A DNA stretch of 24,989 nt from an uncultured Dorea sp. (GTDB lineage: Bacteria > Bacillota > Clostridia > Lachnospirales > Lachnospiraceae). Below, one piece after another: positions 8,657 through 15,916 of the stretch (its first letter is position 1; the number at the start of each line of letters is the position of its first letter). The translations under genes and the position numbers were made by a program. The notes beneath the pieces were generated by a model. That model had not been told where the DNA came from, ran no database searches, and saw only the letters and a program-made list of their open reading frames with translations. The stretch covers positions 1 to 24,989 of the forward strand of contig CAJULU010000062.1 of NCBI GenBank assembly GCA_910587575.1, in the 5' to 3' direction.

Positions 8657-9393
8657 AGATATTTGCAATGACTGATGTAGGGAGAAAGCGTGAAGTCAAT
8701 CAGGACTATGTATACGTGACGGACAAGCCCATCGGGCCTTTTCCGAATCTGCTTGCGGTTGCCGATGGAATGGGCGGCCACAAGGCGGGTGACTTTGCGT
8801 CAAAATATACGGTGGGCGTACTGCGTGAGGAACTGGAGAACACGCCCCTCAATAAACCGGAAGAGATCCTGCGTAATGTAGTCAGCATTGCAAATGATAA
8901 ACTGATCGAAGTCGCATCTGCAGACATCAAGCTGGAAGGGATGGGAACCACTCTGGTAGTGGCAACGGTTGTTGGCAATACGCTGTATTTTGCCAATGTG
9001 GGAGACAGCCGGCTCTATCTCATTAATGAAAAGATCCGCCAGATTTCCAAGGATCATTCCCTGGTAGAAGAGATGGTAAGGCTTGGGGGCATCAAGGCCG
9101 AGGAAGCCAGAAACCACCCGGATAAGAACATCATTACAAGGGCTATCGGCGTGAAGGAAGGCGTGGAGGCAGATATCTATGAATTCCGGCTCAAGAAGGG
9201 AGACATCATACTGATGTGTACAGACGGCTTAAGCAACATGGTGGAGGATGAGGATATGTTTGATATCGTCCGGGGGTCCCGGGATGTTGTGGAAGCGGTG
9301 CAGATGTTGATTGAGAAAGCAAACAGCAATGGCGGGAGGGATAACATAGGGGTTGTTATTGCAGAGCCACTTGCGGATGAGGTGAGTGTATGA
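8653..9393 (+). CDS. PP2C-family Ser/Thr protein phosphatase (Stp/PrpC)
   Basis: Metal-dependent protein phosphatase expected to reverse phosphorylation by the PASTA kinase encoded next. The family motifs are complete: NQD with Asp18, ADGMGGH with metal ligand Asp38, NVGDSR with Asp118, CTDGLSNM with Asp191, and GGRDNI with Asp230. The protein has 246 residues with no signal peptide or membrane segment, so it is cytoplasmic. It overlaps both rlmN and the kinase gene by 4 bp (ATGA). In Firmicutes this phosphatase/kinase pair controls cell wall growth and division; that role here is inferred from the pairing. Confidence 0.95.
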   Translation: MKIFAMTDVGRKREVNQDYVYVTDKPIGPFPNLLAVADGMGGHKAGDFASKYTVGVLREELENTPLNKPEEILRNVVSIANDKLIEVASADIKLEGMGTTLVVATVVGNTLYFANVGDSRLYLINEKIRQISKDHSLVEEMVRLGGIKAEEARNHPDKNIITRAIGVKEGVEADIYEFRLKKGDIILMCTDGLSNMVEDEDMFDIVRGSRDVVEAVQMLIEKANSNGGRDNIGVVIAEPLADEVSV

Positions 9394-11531
9394 GTGTGAA
9401 AGACGGTATTATCCTTGGAAAGCGATACGAAGTGCTCAGTAAGGTGGGGGCGGGCGGGATGGCCGACGTGTACAAAGGCCGGGACCGTATGCTGAACCGT
9501 TATGTGGCAATCAAGGTTTTGAAGAAGGAATACAAAGAAGATGAGAATTTTGTTCGTAAATTCCGTTCAGAAGCCCAGGCGGCGGCGGGATTAAACCACC
9601 CCAACATTGTGAATGTATATGACGTGGGCGAAGACCGGGGCCTGTATTACATGGTAATGGAACTGGTAGAAGGAATTACGCTGAAAGATTATATAGAGAA
9701 GAAGGGCAGACTGTACCATAAGGAGATCATCAGCATTGCGATCCATATGTGTACGGGCGTGGGAGTCGCACATGCGGCGGAGATTATCCACAGAGATATC
9801 AAACCCCAGAATATCATCATTTCCAAAGATGGAAAAGTGAAGGTGACGGATTTCGGGATTGCCAAAGCTGTCACATCCAATACGGTCAGTTCCAATGCCA
9901 TGGGATCTGTTCACTATACCTCGCCGGAACAGGCCAGGGGTGGATTCAGTGACCAGAGGAGTGACATCTATTCGGTGGGCATTACCTTGTACGAGATGGC
10001 GACCGGCCAGGTGCCTTTTGACGGGGAGTCCACCGTATCGGTGGCCATCAAGCATCTGCAGGAGGAGATTACACCGCCTTCTGAGCTGGTGCCGGACATT
10101 CCTTACAGTCTGGAGCGGATTATTCTGAAATGTACCCAGAAAAACAGTGAACGGAGATACCGGAACACGGATGAGCTGATTCGTGACCTGAAGCGCTCCC
10201 TGGTGGATCCGGACGGAGACTTTGTGGTGATACCGCCTCTGCGCAGTGTGAATACGGTGATCATTACCGGTGATGAACTGGACGATATCAGAAGTTTTGA
10301 TGATGACGACGACTATGATGATTATGGTGACGATGACAGATACCATGACCGGGATGATTATGAGGGCCGGGATGATTACGGTGAAGACGGATATGATGAC
10401 GATGGCTATGACCGGGATTATGATACCGGAGAGTATGACGATGAAGATGATGAATTTGACGATGACGACTATGATTCCCGGGGAAGAAGACGGAGAGATT
10501 CCGATGATGTGAATCCCCGCATGAACAAGGTCATGAAGATTCTCATGATCGTGGTTGCGGTAATTATCGTGTTTATCCTGGTCTTTGCAGTCGGGAAGAC
10601 TGCCGGACTGTTCAAATTTACCCCGACCCTTAAAACCGAGAATAAGGAAGAGGAACAGGTGAAGGTTCCTAATGTGGTGGGTAAGACCGAGGAAGCAGCA
10701 AAGAAAGAGCTGAATGAGAAAGGGCTGGGATTCAAGGTCACAGAACGTAAGGAATCAAATAAGTACGAGGAAGGAACCGTATCAGAACAGAAGACGGAAG
10801 CAGGTAAGAAGGTGAAAAAGAACACTACCATTCTGGTAGTGGTAAGCTCCGGGCTGGTAGGCAATAAGATCCAGGTGCCGGACGTCAGCGGCCGCAGCGA
10901 GAGCGAGGCGCAGAGTATGCTGACCCAGGCAGGCTTCAAGAAGATCTCTTCGGAATTTGCGTACAGTGACAGCGTGGCAGAGGGTGACGTAATCGAGACT
11001 ACACCGGCTGCCCATGCGGAGGCAACGGAAGACACCCAGATCGTGATGAAGGTCAGCAAGGGAGCAGAGAAGAAGACGGTTCCCAATGTGATCGGCCAGG
11101 CAGATGCAGATGCGCAGAACGCCATTGTAGGCGCAGGACTTTCTGTAGGCACGGTGACCTATGACTATCATGACAGTGTTCCCAAGGGCCAGGTCGTGTC
11201 ACAGAGCGTGGCGGGCGGTAAGAAGGTACCGGCGGGGACATATGTGGGTCTGGTGGTCAGCGAGGGGCCGAAGCCGCCGGAGAAGGTGAGTGTGCCGCCT
11301 GTGACCAATACTTCTCTGGAGAATGCGAAACAGCTTCTTAGCAGTGCAGGGCTGAATACCGGTAATGTCACATACCAGGACAGTGACTCGGTTCCTGCCG
11401 GAAGTGTTATCAGTTGCAGCCCCGGCGTGGGAAGCAGTGTGGAAGAGGGAACGTCCGTGAATCTGGTGGTCAGCCAGAAACCGACACAGACGGCTCCCGA
11501 GCCGGACGATAACGTTACGCCCGAGGAATAG
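9390..11531 (+). CDS. prkC: PASTA-domain transmembrane Ser/Thr protein kinase (PrkC/StkP type)
   Basis: Membrane kinase of 713 residues that in this family senses peptidoglycan fragments or lipid II and phosphorylates cytoplasmic targets. The kinase domain (about 11-270) has the glycine loop GAGGMADVYKG, ATP-anchoring Lys42, HRDIKPQN with catalytic Asp136, DFG at 154-156, and an activation loop ending in SPE. A linker (about 304-375) is extremely rich in Asp and Tyr and ends in a basic RGRRRR patch. One membrane helix lies at about 383-401. Outside the cell are four PASTA repeats starting near residues 424, 494, 562 and 633, then a Pro/Asp/Glu-rich tail. Translation is coupled to the phosphatase gene by a 4-bp overlap, and rsgA follows 9 nt later. 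Confidence 0.97.
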   Translation: MSVKDGIILGKRYEVLSKVGAGGMADVYKGRDRMLNRYVAIKVLKKEYKEDENFVRKFRSEAQAAAGLNHPNIVNVYDVGEDRGLYYMVMELVEGITLKDYIEKKGRLYHKEIISIAIHMCTGVGVAHAAEIIHRDIKPQNIIISKDGKVKVTDFGIAKAVTSNTVSSNAMGSVHYTSPEQARGGFSDQRSDIYSVGITLYEMATGQVPFDGESTVSVAIKHLQEEITPPSELVPDIPYSLERIILKCTQKNSERRYRNTDELIRDLKRSLVDPDGDFVVIPPLRSVNTVIITGDELDDIRSFDDDDDYDDYGDDDRYHDRDDYEGRDDYGEDGYDDDGYDRDYDTGEYDDEDDEFDDDDYDSRGRRRRDSDDVNPRMNKVMKILMIVVAVIIVFILVFAVGKTAGLFKFTPTLKTENKEEEQVKVPNVVGKTEEAAKKELNEKGLGFKVTERKESNKYEEGTVSEQKTEAGKKVKKNTTILVVVSSGLVGNKIQVPDVSGRSESEAQSMLTQAGFKKISSEFAYSDSVAEGDVIETTPAAHAEATEDTQIVMKVSKGAEKKTVPNVIGQADADAQNAIVGAGLSVGTVTYDYHDSVPKGQVVSQSVAGGKKVPAGTYVGLVVSEGPKPPEKVSVPPVTNTSLENAKQLLSSAGLNTGNVTYQDSDSVPAGSVISCSPGVGSSVEEGTSVNLVVSQKPTQTAPEPDDNVTPEE

Positions 11532-11540
11532 AGGCGCAGT

Positions 11541-12419
11541 ATGCAGGGAAAGATTGTGAAAGGAATTGCCGGATTCTACTACGTTCATGTAGTGGAATCC
11601 GGTGTTTATGAATGTAAGGCCAGAGGAATTTTCCGCAAGGAGAAGGTGAAACCTCTGGTCGGGGATAATGTAGAGATCGAAGTGCTGGATTGGGAGGAAA
11701 AGACCGGGAATCTGATCCGGATCCTTCCCCGGACCAATGAGCTGGTGCGTCCGGCGGTTGCCAATATTGATCAGGCTCTGGTGGTGTTTGCCGTATTGCG
11801 TCCTGCGCCACATTACAACCTTCTGGACCGTTTTCTGGTTATGATGGAACGGAAAGGAATTCCGGTGGTATTGTGTTTTAATAAAGAAGATCTTGCGGAA
11901 AGCTGGCAGACTGAGGAACTTAAGAGAATCTATAAAGCATGCGGTTATCCGCTGATATTTACCAGCGCTCTGGAAGGAAAGAATATAGACCGTGTCAGAG
12001 AGTGTTTAAAAGGAAAGACTACAGCCATTGCCGGGCCGTCCGGTGTGGGGAAGTCCTCTCTGATCAATATGCTGACGCCGGAAGCGAATCTGGAGACCGG
12101 TTCTGTCAGCCGGAAGATTGAACGAGGGAAGCATACTACGAGACATACGGAACTGTTTCCGGTGAGTGGAGACTCCTATATCATGGATACCCCGGGTTTC
12201 AGTTCCCTGTATGTCAATGATTTCGGGAAAGAAGAGCTGAAGGCGTATTTCCCCGAATTTGCTGATTATGAAGGGACATGCCGTTTCCATGGCTGCAGCC
12301 ATGTGCATGAACCAGGGTGTAAGGTGAAGGATGCGGTAGAAAAAGGCAGAATTCATCCCATCCGTTATCAGAACTATACGGAGATGTATGAGGAACTGAA
12401 AAACAGAAGGAGGTACTGA
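11541..12419 (+). CDS. rsgA: Small ribosomal subunit biogenesis GTPase RsgA
   Basis: Circularly permuted GTPase that helps mature the 30S subunit. An N-terminal OB fold (about 1-65) binds rRNA. The permuted G-domain motifs run in the order G4 NKED (114-117), G5 TSAL (141-144), G1 GPSGVGKSS (165-173) and G3 DTPG (216-219). A C-terminal zinc site follows, with Cys247, Cys252, His254 and Cys260. The length of 292 residues is normal. The short GAGG ribosome binding site begins right after the kinase stop codon. In Bacillus the orthologue (CpgA) is a substrate of PrkC, and the adjacency fits that link. Confidence 0.96.
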   Translation: MQGKIVKGIAGFYYVHVVESGVYECKARGIFRKEKVKPLVGDNVEIEVLDWEEKTGNLIRILPRTNELVRPAVANIDQALVVFAVLRPAPHYNLLDRFLVMMERKGIPVVLCFNKEDLAESWQTEELKRIYKACGYPLIFTSALEGKNIDRVRECLKGKTTAIAGPSGVGKSSLINMLTPEANLETGSVSRKIERGKHTTRHTELFPVSGDSYIMDTPGFSSLYVNDFGKEELKAYFPEFADYEGTCRFHGCSHVHEPGCKVKDAVEKGRIHPIRYQNYTEMYEELKNRRRY

Positions 12420-12421
12420 AT

Positions 12422-13084
12422 ATGAACTATATACTGGCACCGTCAATACTGGCGGCTGATTTCAGGTCGCTGGGCCAGGAGATGAAAAAGACCTGGGACC
12501 AGGGGGCGGCATATCTTCATTTTGATGTGATGGACGGTATGTTTGTGCCAAGCATATCTTTTGGCATGCCGGTGCTTGCCTCTATCCAGGGAGTGACAGA
12601 ACAGGTGATGGATGTGCATCTGATGGTTCAGGAGCCCATCCGCTATGTGGAAGCATTCCAGAAAGCGGGAGCCGACCTTGTGACCATCCATCTGGAGGCC
12701 TGCGAAGATGTAAAGGCAGCCATTGATAAGATCCGTACTCTGGGAATGAAGGCCGGATTATCCATCTGTCCGGAGACGGACTGTGAGTCAGTGAAGCCAT
12801 ATCTGAAAGACGTGGACATGGTTCTGGTTATGAGCGTCCATCCGGGATTCGGAGGCCAGAAGTTTATTCCGGAGTCTCTGGATAAGATCCGCAGGATCCG
12901 GGAGATGATAAAGGAACAGGGTCTTAGCGTGGATATTGAAGTGGACGGCGGGATCTATCTGTCCAACGTCCGCGAGGTGCTGGATGCCGGGGCAAATGTG
13001 ATTGTTGCGGGATCTGCCGTATTTGGAGGAGATCCGGGGAAGAACACGAGAGACTTTATGGAGATTTTAAGAGAATATGAGTAA
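12422..13084 (+). CDS. rpe: Ribulose-phosphate 3-epimerase
   Basis: Interconverts ribulose 5-phosphate and xylulose 5-phosphate in the pentose phosphate pathway. This is a TIM-barrel protein of 220 residues. The catalytic and metal residues of the family are seen: His33 and Asp35 in HFDVMDG, His66 in DVHLMV, and Asp175 in EVDGGI. MSVHPGFGGQ is the phosphate-binding loop signature. AAGGAGG lies inside the end of rsgA, 2 nt before which that gene stops, and rpe in turn overlaps thiN by 8 bp. Confidence 0.97.
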   Translation: MNYILAPSILAADFRSLGQEMKKTWDQGAAYLHFDVMDGMFVPSISFGMPVLASIQGVTEQVMDVHLMVQEPIRYVEAFQKAGADLVTIHLEACEDVKAAIDKIRTLGMKAGLSICPETDCESVKPYLKDVDMVLVMSVHPGFGGQKFIPESLDKIRRIREMIKEQGLSVDIEVDGGIYLSNVREVLDAGANVIVAGSAVFGGDPGKNTRDFMEILREYE

Positions 13085-13739
13085 GAGAAGTATTATTATC
13101 AGCGGAGGGGATCTGGACGAAGAACTGACACTGTCTGTCTTAAAGGAGCAGGAGGAAAGATGTGTGATCGGGGTAGACAAAGGAGTGGAATTTCTTTACC
13201 GTCACCAGATCATGCCGGATTATATCGTAGGTGATTTTGACAGTGTCAGCGGGGAGATCCGGGATTACTACAAGAACGAGACCAATGTTCCCGTACGGGA
13301 ATATAATCCGGTGAAGGATGCTTCTGACACAGAGATTGCGATCCGGCTTGCCATGACTCTTGGCAGTAAGAACATGGTGATTCTCGGCGCTACAGGAGGC
13401 AGAATTGACCATCTCTGGGCGAATGTACAGAGCCTTATGATTCCTTTTAAGGCCGGAATCGATGCGAAGATCCTTGACCGGCAGAATCTGATTTCCATTA
13501 TCGGAAGCGGTGAGACGCATATTCGCAGAAGTGAGGCGTTTGGCACATATTTTTCTGTTTTTCCTTTAGGAGAGGATGTTTTCGGATTCAATATCAGCGG
13601 TGCCAGATATCCGTTAAAGAACCATACGCTGACCCCGTATAACAGTCTGTGCGTGAGTAACCAGATCGCCGGGGATTCTGATGAGGCTGTCATCAGTTTC
13701 CCGTCGGGACAGGTGATTCTGATGGAGACCTGTGACTGA
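13077..13739 (+). CDS. thiN: Thiamine pyrophosphokinase
   Basis: Transfers pyrophosphate from ATP to thiamine to give thiamine diphosphate, the cofactor of transketolase, which works beside Rpe. The protein has 220 residues. The catalytic N-terminal half shows VIGVDKG, the acidic VGDFDSV motif, KDASDTEIA and GATGGRIDHLWAN, all typical of the family. The C-terminal half is the beta-rich thiamine-binding domain. The gene begins inside rpe with an 8-bp overlap, so translation is probably coupled. The rpe-thiN order is common in Firmicutes. Confidence 0.94.
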   Translation: MSKRSIIISGGDLDEELTLSVLKEQEERCVIGVDKGVEFLYRHQIMPDYIVGDFDSVSGEIRDYYKNETNVPVREYNPVKDASDTEIAIRLAMTLGSKNMVILGATGGRIDHLWANVQSLMIPFKAGIDAKILDRQNLISIIGSGETHIRRSEAFGTYFSVFPLGEDVFGFNISGARYPLKNHTLTPYNSLCVSNQIAGDSDEAVISFPSGQVILMETCD

Positions 13740-13781
13740 TAAGCAGATAAATGAACATAATATTAGGAGTGTAATGGAAGA

Positions 13782-14882
13782 ATGAAATTAGGAATTGTAG
13801 GATTACCCAATGTAGGAAAGAGTACGCTGTTCAATTCACTGACCAGGGCGGGAGCGGAGTCGGCGAATTATCCTTTTTGTACCATCGACCCCAATGTAGG
13901 GGTGGTTACCGTGCCGGATGAAAGGCTGGATGTGCTGGGCAGAATGTATCACACGAAGAAGATCATACCGGCGGCCATTGAGTTTGTGGATATTGCAGGA
14001 CTGGTGAAAGGAGCTTCGAAAGGTGAGGGCCTTGGCAACCAGTTTCTGGCCAATATCCGGGAGGTAGATGCCATTATCCATGTGGTCAGATGCTTTGAGG
14101 ACAGCAACATCGTCCATGTAGACGGAAGCATTAATCCGCTGAGGGATATTGAGACGATTAACCTGGAACTGATCTTTTCTGACCTGGAGATTCTGGAACG
14201 CAGGATTTCCAAGACTTCGAAGTCAGCAAGGAATGACAAGTCTGCGGCAAAGGAACTGGCGTTGTTAGAGAAGATCAAAGCTCATCTGGAAGAAGGTAAG
14301 CCTGCAAAGACCTTTGGGAAGGCAGAGGATGAAGAAGAGGAGGCGTGGCTTCTGGGATATCATCTGCTGACCTGTAAGCCGGTCATCTATGCGGCCAATG
14401 TGGCAGAGGATGACCTGGCTGATGACGGCGCCGGGAATGCCGGCGTACAGGCAGTGCGTGAATATGCGAAGGAAGAGCGCAGTGAAGTTTTTGTTGTCTG
14501 CGCCCAGATTGAACAGGAGATTGCAGAACTTGAGGATGACGAGAAAAAGATGTTTCTGGAGGATCTTGGCTTATCCGAGTCCGGTCTTGAGAAGCTGATT
14601 AAGGCAAGTTACCGTCTGCTGGGGCTGATCAGCTATCTGACGGCAGGAGAACCGGAGGTGCGTGCCTGGACCATCACCGAAGGAACGAAGGCTCCCCAGG
14701 CGGCAGGAAAGATTCACTCGGATTTTGAGCGGGGATTCATCCGTGCAGAGGTGGTTTCCTACGATGACCTGATGGAGTGTAAAAGCCATACGGCGGCGAA
14801 AGAGAAAGGGCTTGTGAGACTGGAAGGTAAGGATTACGTGGTGAAGGACGGGGACATAATGCTGTTCCGGTTTAACGTATAG
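13782..14882 (+). CDS. ychF: Redox-regulated ATPase YchF (OBG/HflX-class, OLA1 homologue)
   Basis: Ribosome-associated P-loop nucleotidase that in this subfamily prefers ATP to GTP. The protein has 366 residues. G1 GLPNVGKST is at 7-15, the G3 region reads DIAGLVKGASKGEGLGNQFL, and the C-terminal TGS domain (about 280-366) ends in KDGDIMLFRFNV, as in the family. AGGAG at 13765-13769 lies 12 nt from the start; a closer GGAAG also exists. The 42-nt gap after thiN shows no clear terminator, so read-through is likely, but a separate weak promoter is possible. Confidence 0.96.
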   Translation: MKLGIVGLPNVGKSTLFNSLTRAGAESANYPFCTIDPNVGVVTVPDERLDVLGRMYHTKKIIPAAIEFVDIAGLVKGASKGEGLGNQFLANIREVDAIIHVVRCFEDSNIVHVDGSINPLRDIETINLELIFSDLEILERRISKTSKSARNDKSAAKELALLEKIKAHLEEGKPAKTFGKAEDEEEEAWLLGYHLLTCKPVIYAANVAEDDLADDGAGNAGVQAVREYAKEERSEVFVVCAQIEQEIAELEDDEKKMFLEDLGLSESGLEKLIKASYRLLGLISYLTAGEPEVRAWTITEGTKAPQAAGKIHSDFERGFIRAEVVSYDDLMECKSHTAAKEKGLVRLEGKDYVVKDGDIMLFRFNV

Positions 14883-14901
14883 AGAGGAAGGCGCAGGAAC
14901 C

Positions 14902-15762
14902 ATGCACAGAACCATAGATTTTCCCAATATCGGAATCCATCTGAAGTCGGTAGGCGACCATATCACGATATTTGGGTTTGAAATTGCCTATTACGGGATC
15001 ATTATCGGAATCGGAATTCTGGTGGGAATTCTGATTGCAGCACTGGAGGCGAAACGTACGAAGCAGAACCCGGAGGATTACTATGATCTGGCAATCTATG
15101 CGGTGATCTTTGCGATTATCGGGGCCAGAATTTATTATGTGATCTTTTCGTGGGATATGTATAAAGATCACCTGCTGAGTATCTTTAATATCCGTCAGGG
15201 AGGACTTGCAATCTACGGAGGAGTCATTGGTGCGGTCATCACGGTGTTCGTATTTGCACATCTGAAACACCTGTCGGCACCCCTTCTTCTGGACACGGCA
15301 GTGCCCGGGCTGGTGGCGGGCCAGATGATCGGGCGGTGGGGCAATTTCTTTAACCGGGAGGCATTTGGAGAATATACGGACTGGCTGCTTGCCATGAGGC
15401 TTCCTGTAGATGCGGTCCGGGGATCAGACATCACGGAACTGATGCGGAAACATATGGAGACTGCAGACGGAGTTTCTTATATCCAGGTACATCCTACGTT
15501 TCTCTATGAGTCCCTGTGGTGCATGCTGATTCTGATCCTTTTGTTTCTGTACCGGAAGCGAAAGCTGTTTAACGGGGAACTTTTTCTGGTTTACCTGGCC
15601 GGTTACGGTTTTGGGCGTTTCTGGATTGAAAGGCTCCGGACGGATCAGCTGCTTCTTCCTGGAACAGGGGTTCCGGTGTCCCAGCTTCTGGCGGGGGTTC
15701 TGGTTGTGGCATCGGTATTGGCGATCGTATATAAAAGGCAGAAGGACAGATATTTTGATTAG
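14902..15762 (+). CDS. lgt: Prolipoprotein diacylglyceryl transferase
   Basis: Integral-membrane enzyme that attaches diacylglycerol to the lipobox cysteine of lipoprotein precursors. The protein has 286 residues with about seven hydrophobic spans. It carries the Lgt signature GLVAGQMIGRWGNFFNREAF (about 136-155, with the essential arginine at about 145), the RQGGLAIYGG segment (98-107) and the HPTFLYES segment. It starts 19 nt after ychF, with a purine-rich AGGAA site. A strong terminator follows, so this is probably the last gene of the operon. The lipoprotein at 18781 would be one of its substrates. Confidence 0.97.
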   Translation: MHRTIDFPNIGIHLKSVGDHITIFGFEIAYYGIIIGIGILVGILIAALEAKRTKQNPEDYYDLAIYAVIFAIIGARIYYVIFSWDMYKDHLLSIFNIRQGGLAIYGGVIGAVITVFVFAHLKHLSAPLLLDTAVPGLVAGQMIGRWGNFFNREAFGEYTDWLLAMRLPVDAVRGSDITELMRKHMETADGVSYIQVHPTFLYESLWCMLILILLFLYRKRKLFNGELFLVYLAGYGFGRFWIERLRTDQLLLPGTGVPVSQLLAGVLVVASVLAIVYKRQKDRYFD

Positions 15763-15785
15763 GCGTCAGATATATGTACATGGGC

Positions 15786-15814
15786 GGCGGTTCCGGAAAC
15801 GGAACCGCCTTTTT
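15786..15814 (+). terminator. Rho-independent terminator after lgt
   Basis: A perfect 10-bp stem (GGCGGTTCCG / CGGAACCGCC) encloses a stable GAAA tetraloop and is followed by five T. This is the strongest terminator in the window, and it separates the housekeeping operon from the sugar locus. Confidence 0.93.
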
Positions 15815-15843
15815 GTAAATATTGCTAAATCGAAAACCATATC

Positions 15844-15872
15844 TGGATAAAAAGCAGACGTTTTGCTATAAT
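15844..15872 (+). promoter_or_regulatory. Putative promoter of the two-component system genes
   Basis: A consensus TATAAT at 15867-15872 is preceded by TGC, giving an extended -10. A weak -35 (TGGATA, 15844-15849) lies 17 bp upstream. It lies between the lgt terminator and the kinase start, with a leader of about 40 nt. Confidence 0.5.
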
Positions 15873-15916
15873 AAAAATAACTTTTGACACAGATACAACA
15901 GCGGAGCGTAATCAGA

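Noticed and set aside
9591..10346. Open reading frame of 251 codons on the minus strand in the kinase gene
   Set aside because: It lies opposite the kinase domain; its start falls in the Asp-rich linker, whose reverse reading gives a run of Ile/Val.
10299..10480. GAT/GAC-rich stretch that looks like a tandem repeat or CRISPR-like array
   Set aside because: The units are irregular, there are no spacers, and the stretch is in frame as the Asp/Tyr linker of the kinase.
15816..15900. Catabolite control (cre) site before the sensor kinase gene
   Set aside because: A TG..CG..CA arrangement is present on the minus strand, but the spacing is 5 and 6 bases instead of the consensus 4 and 4.
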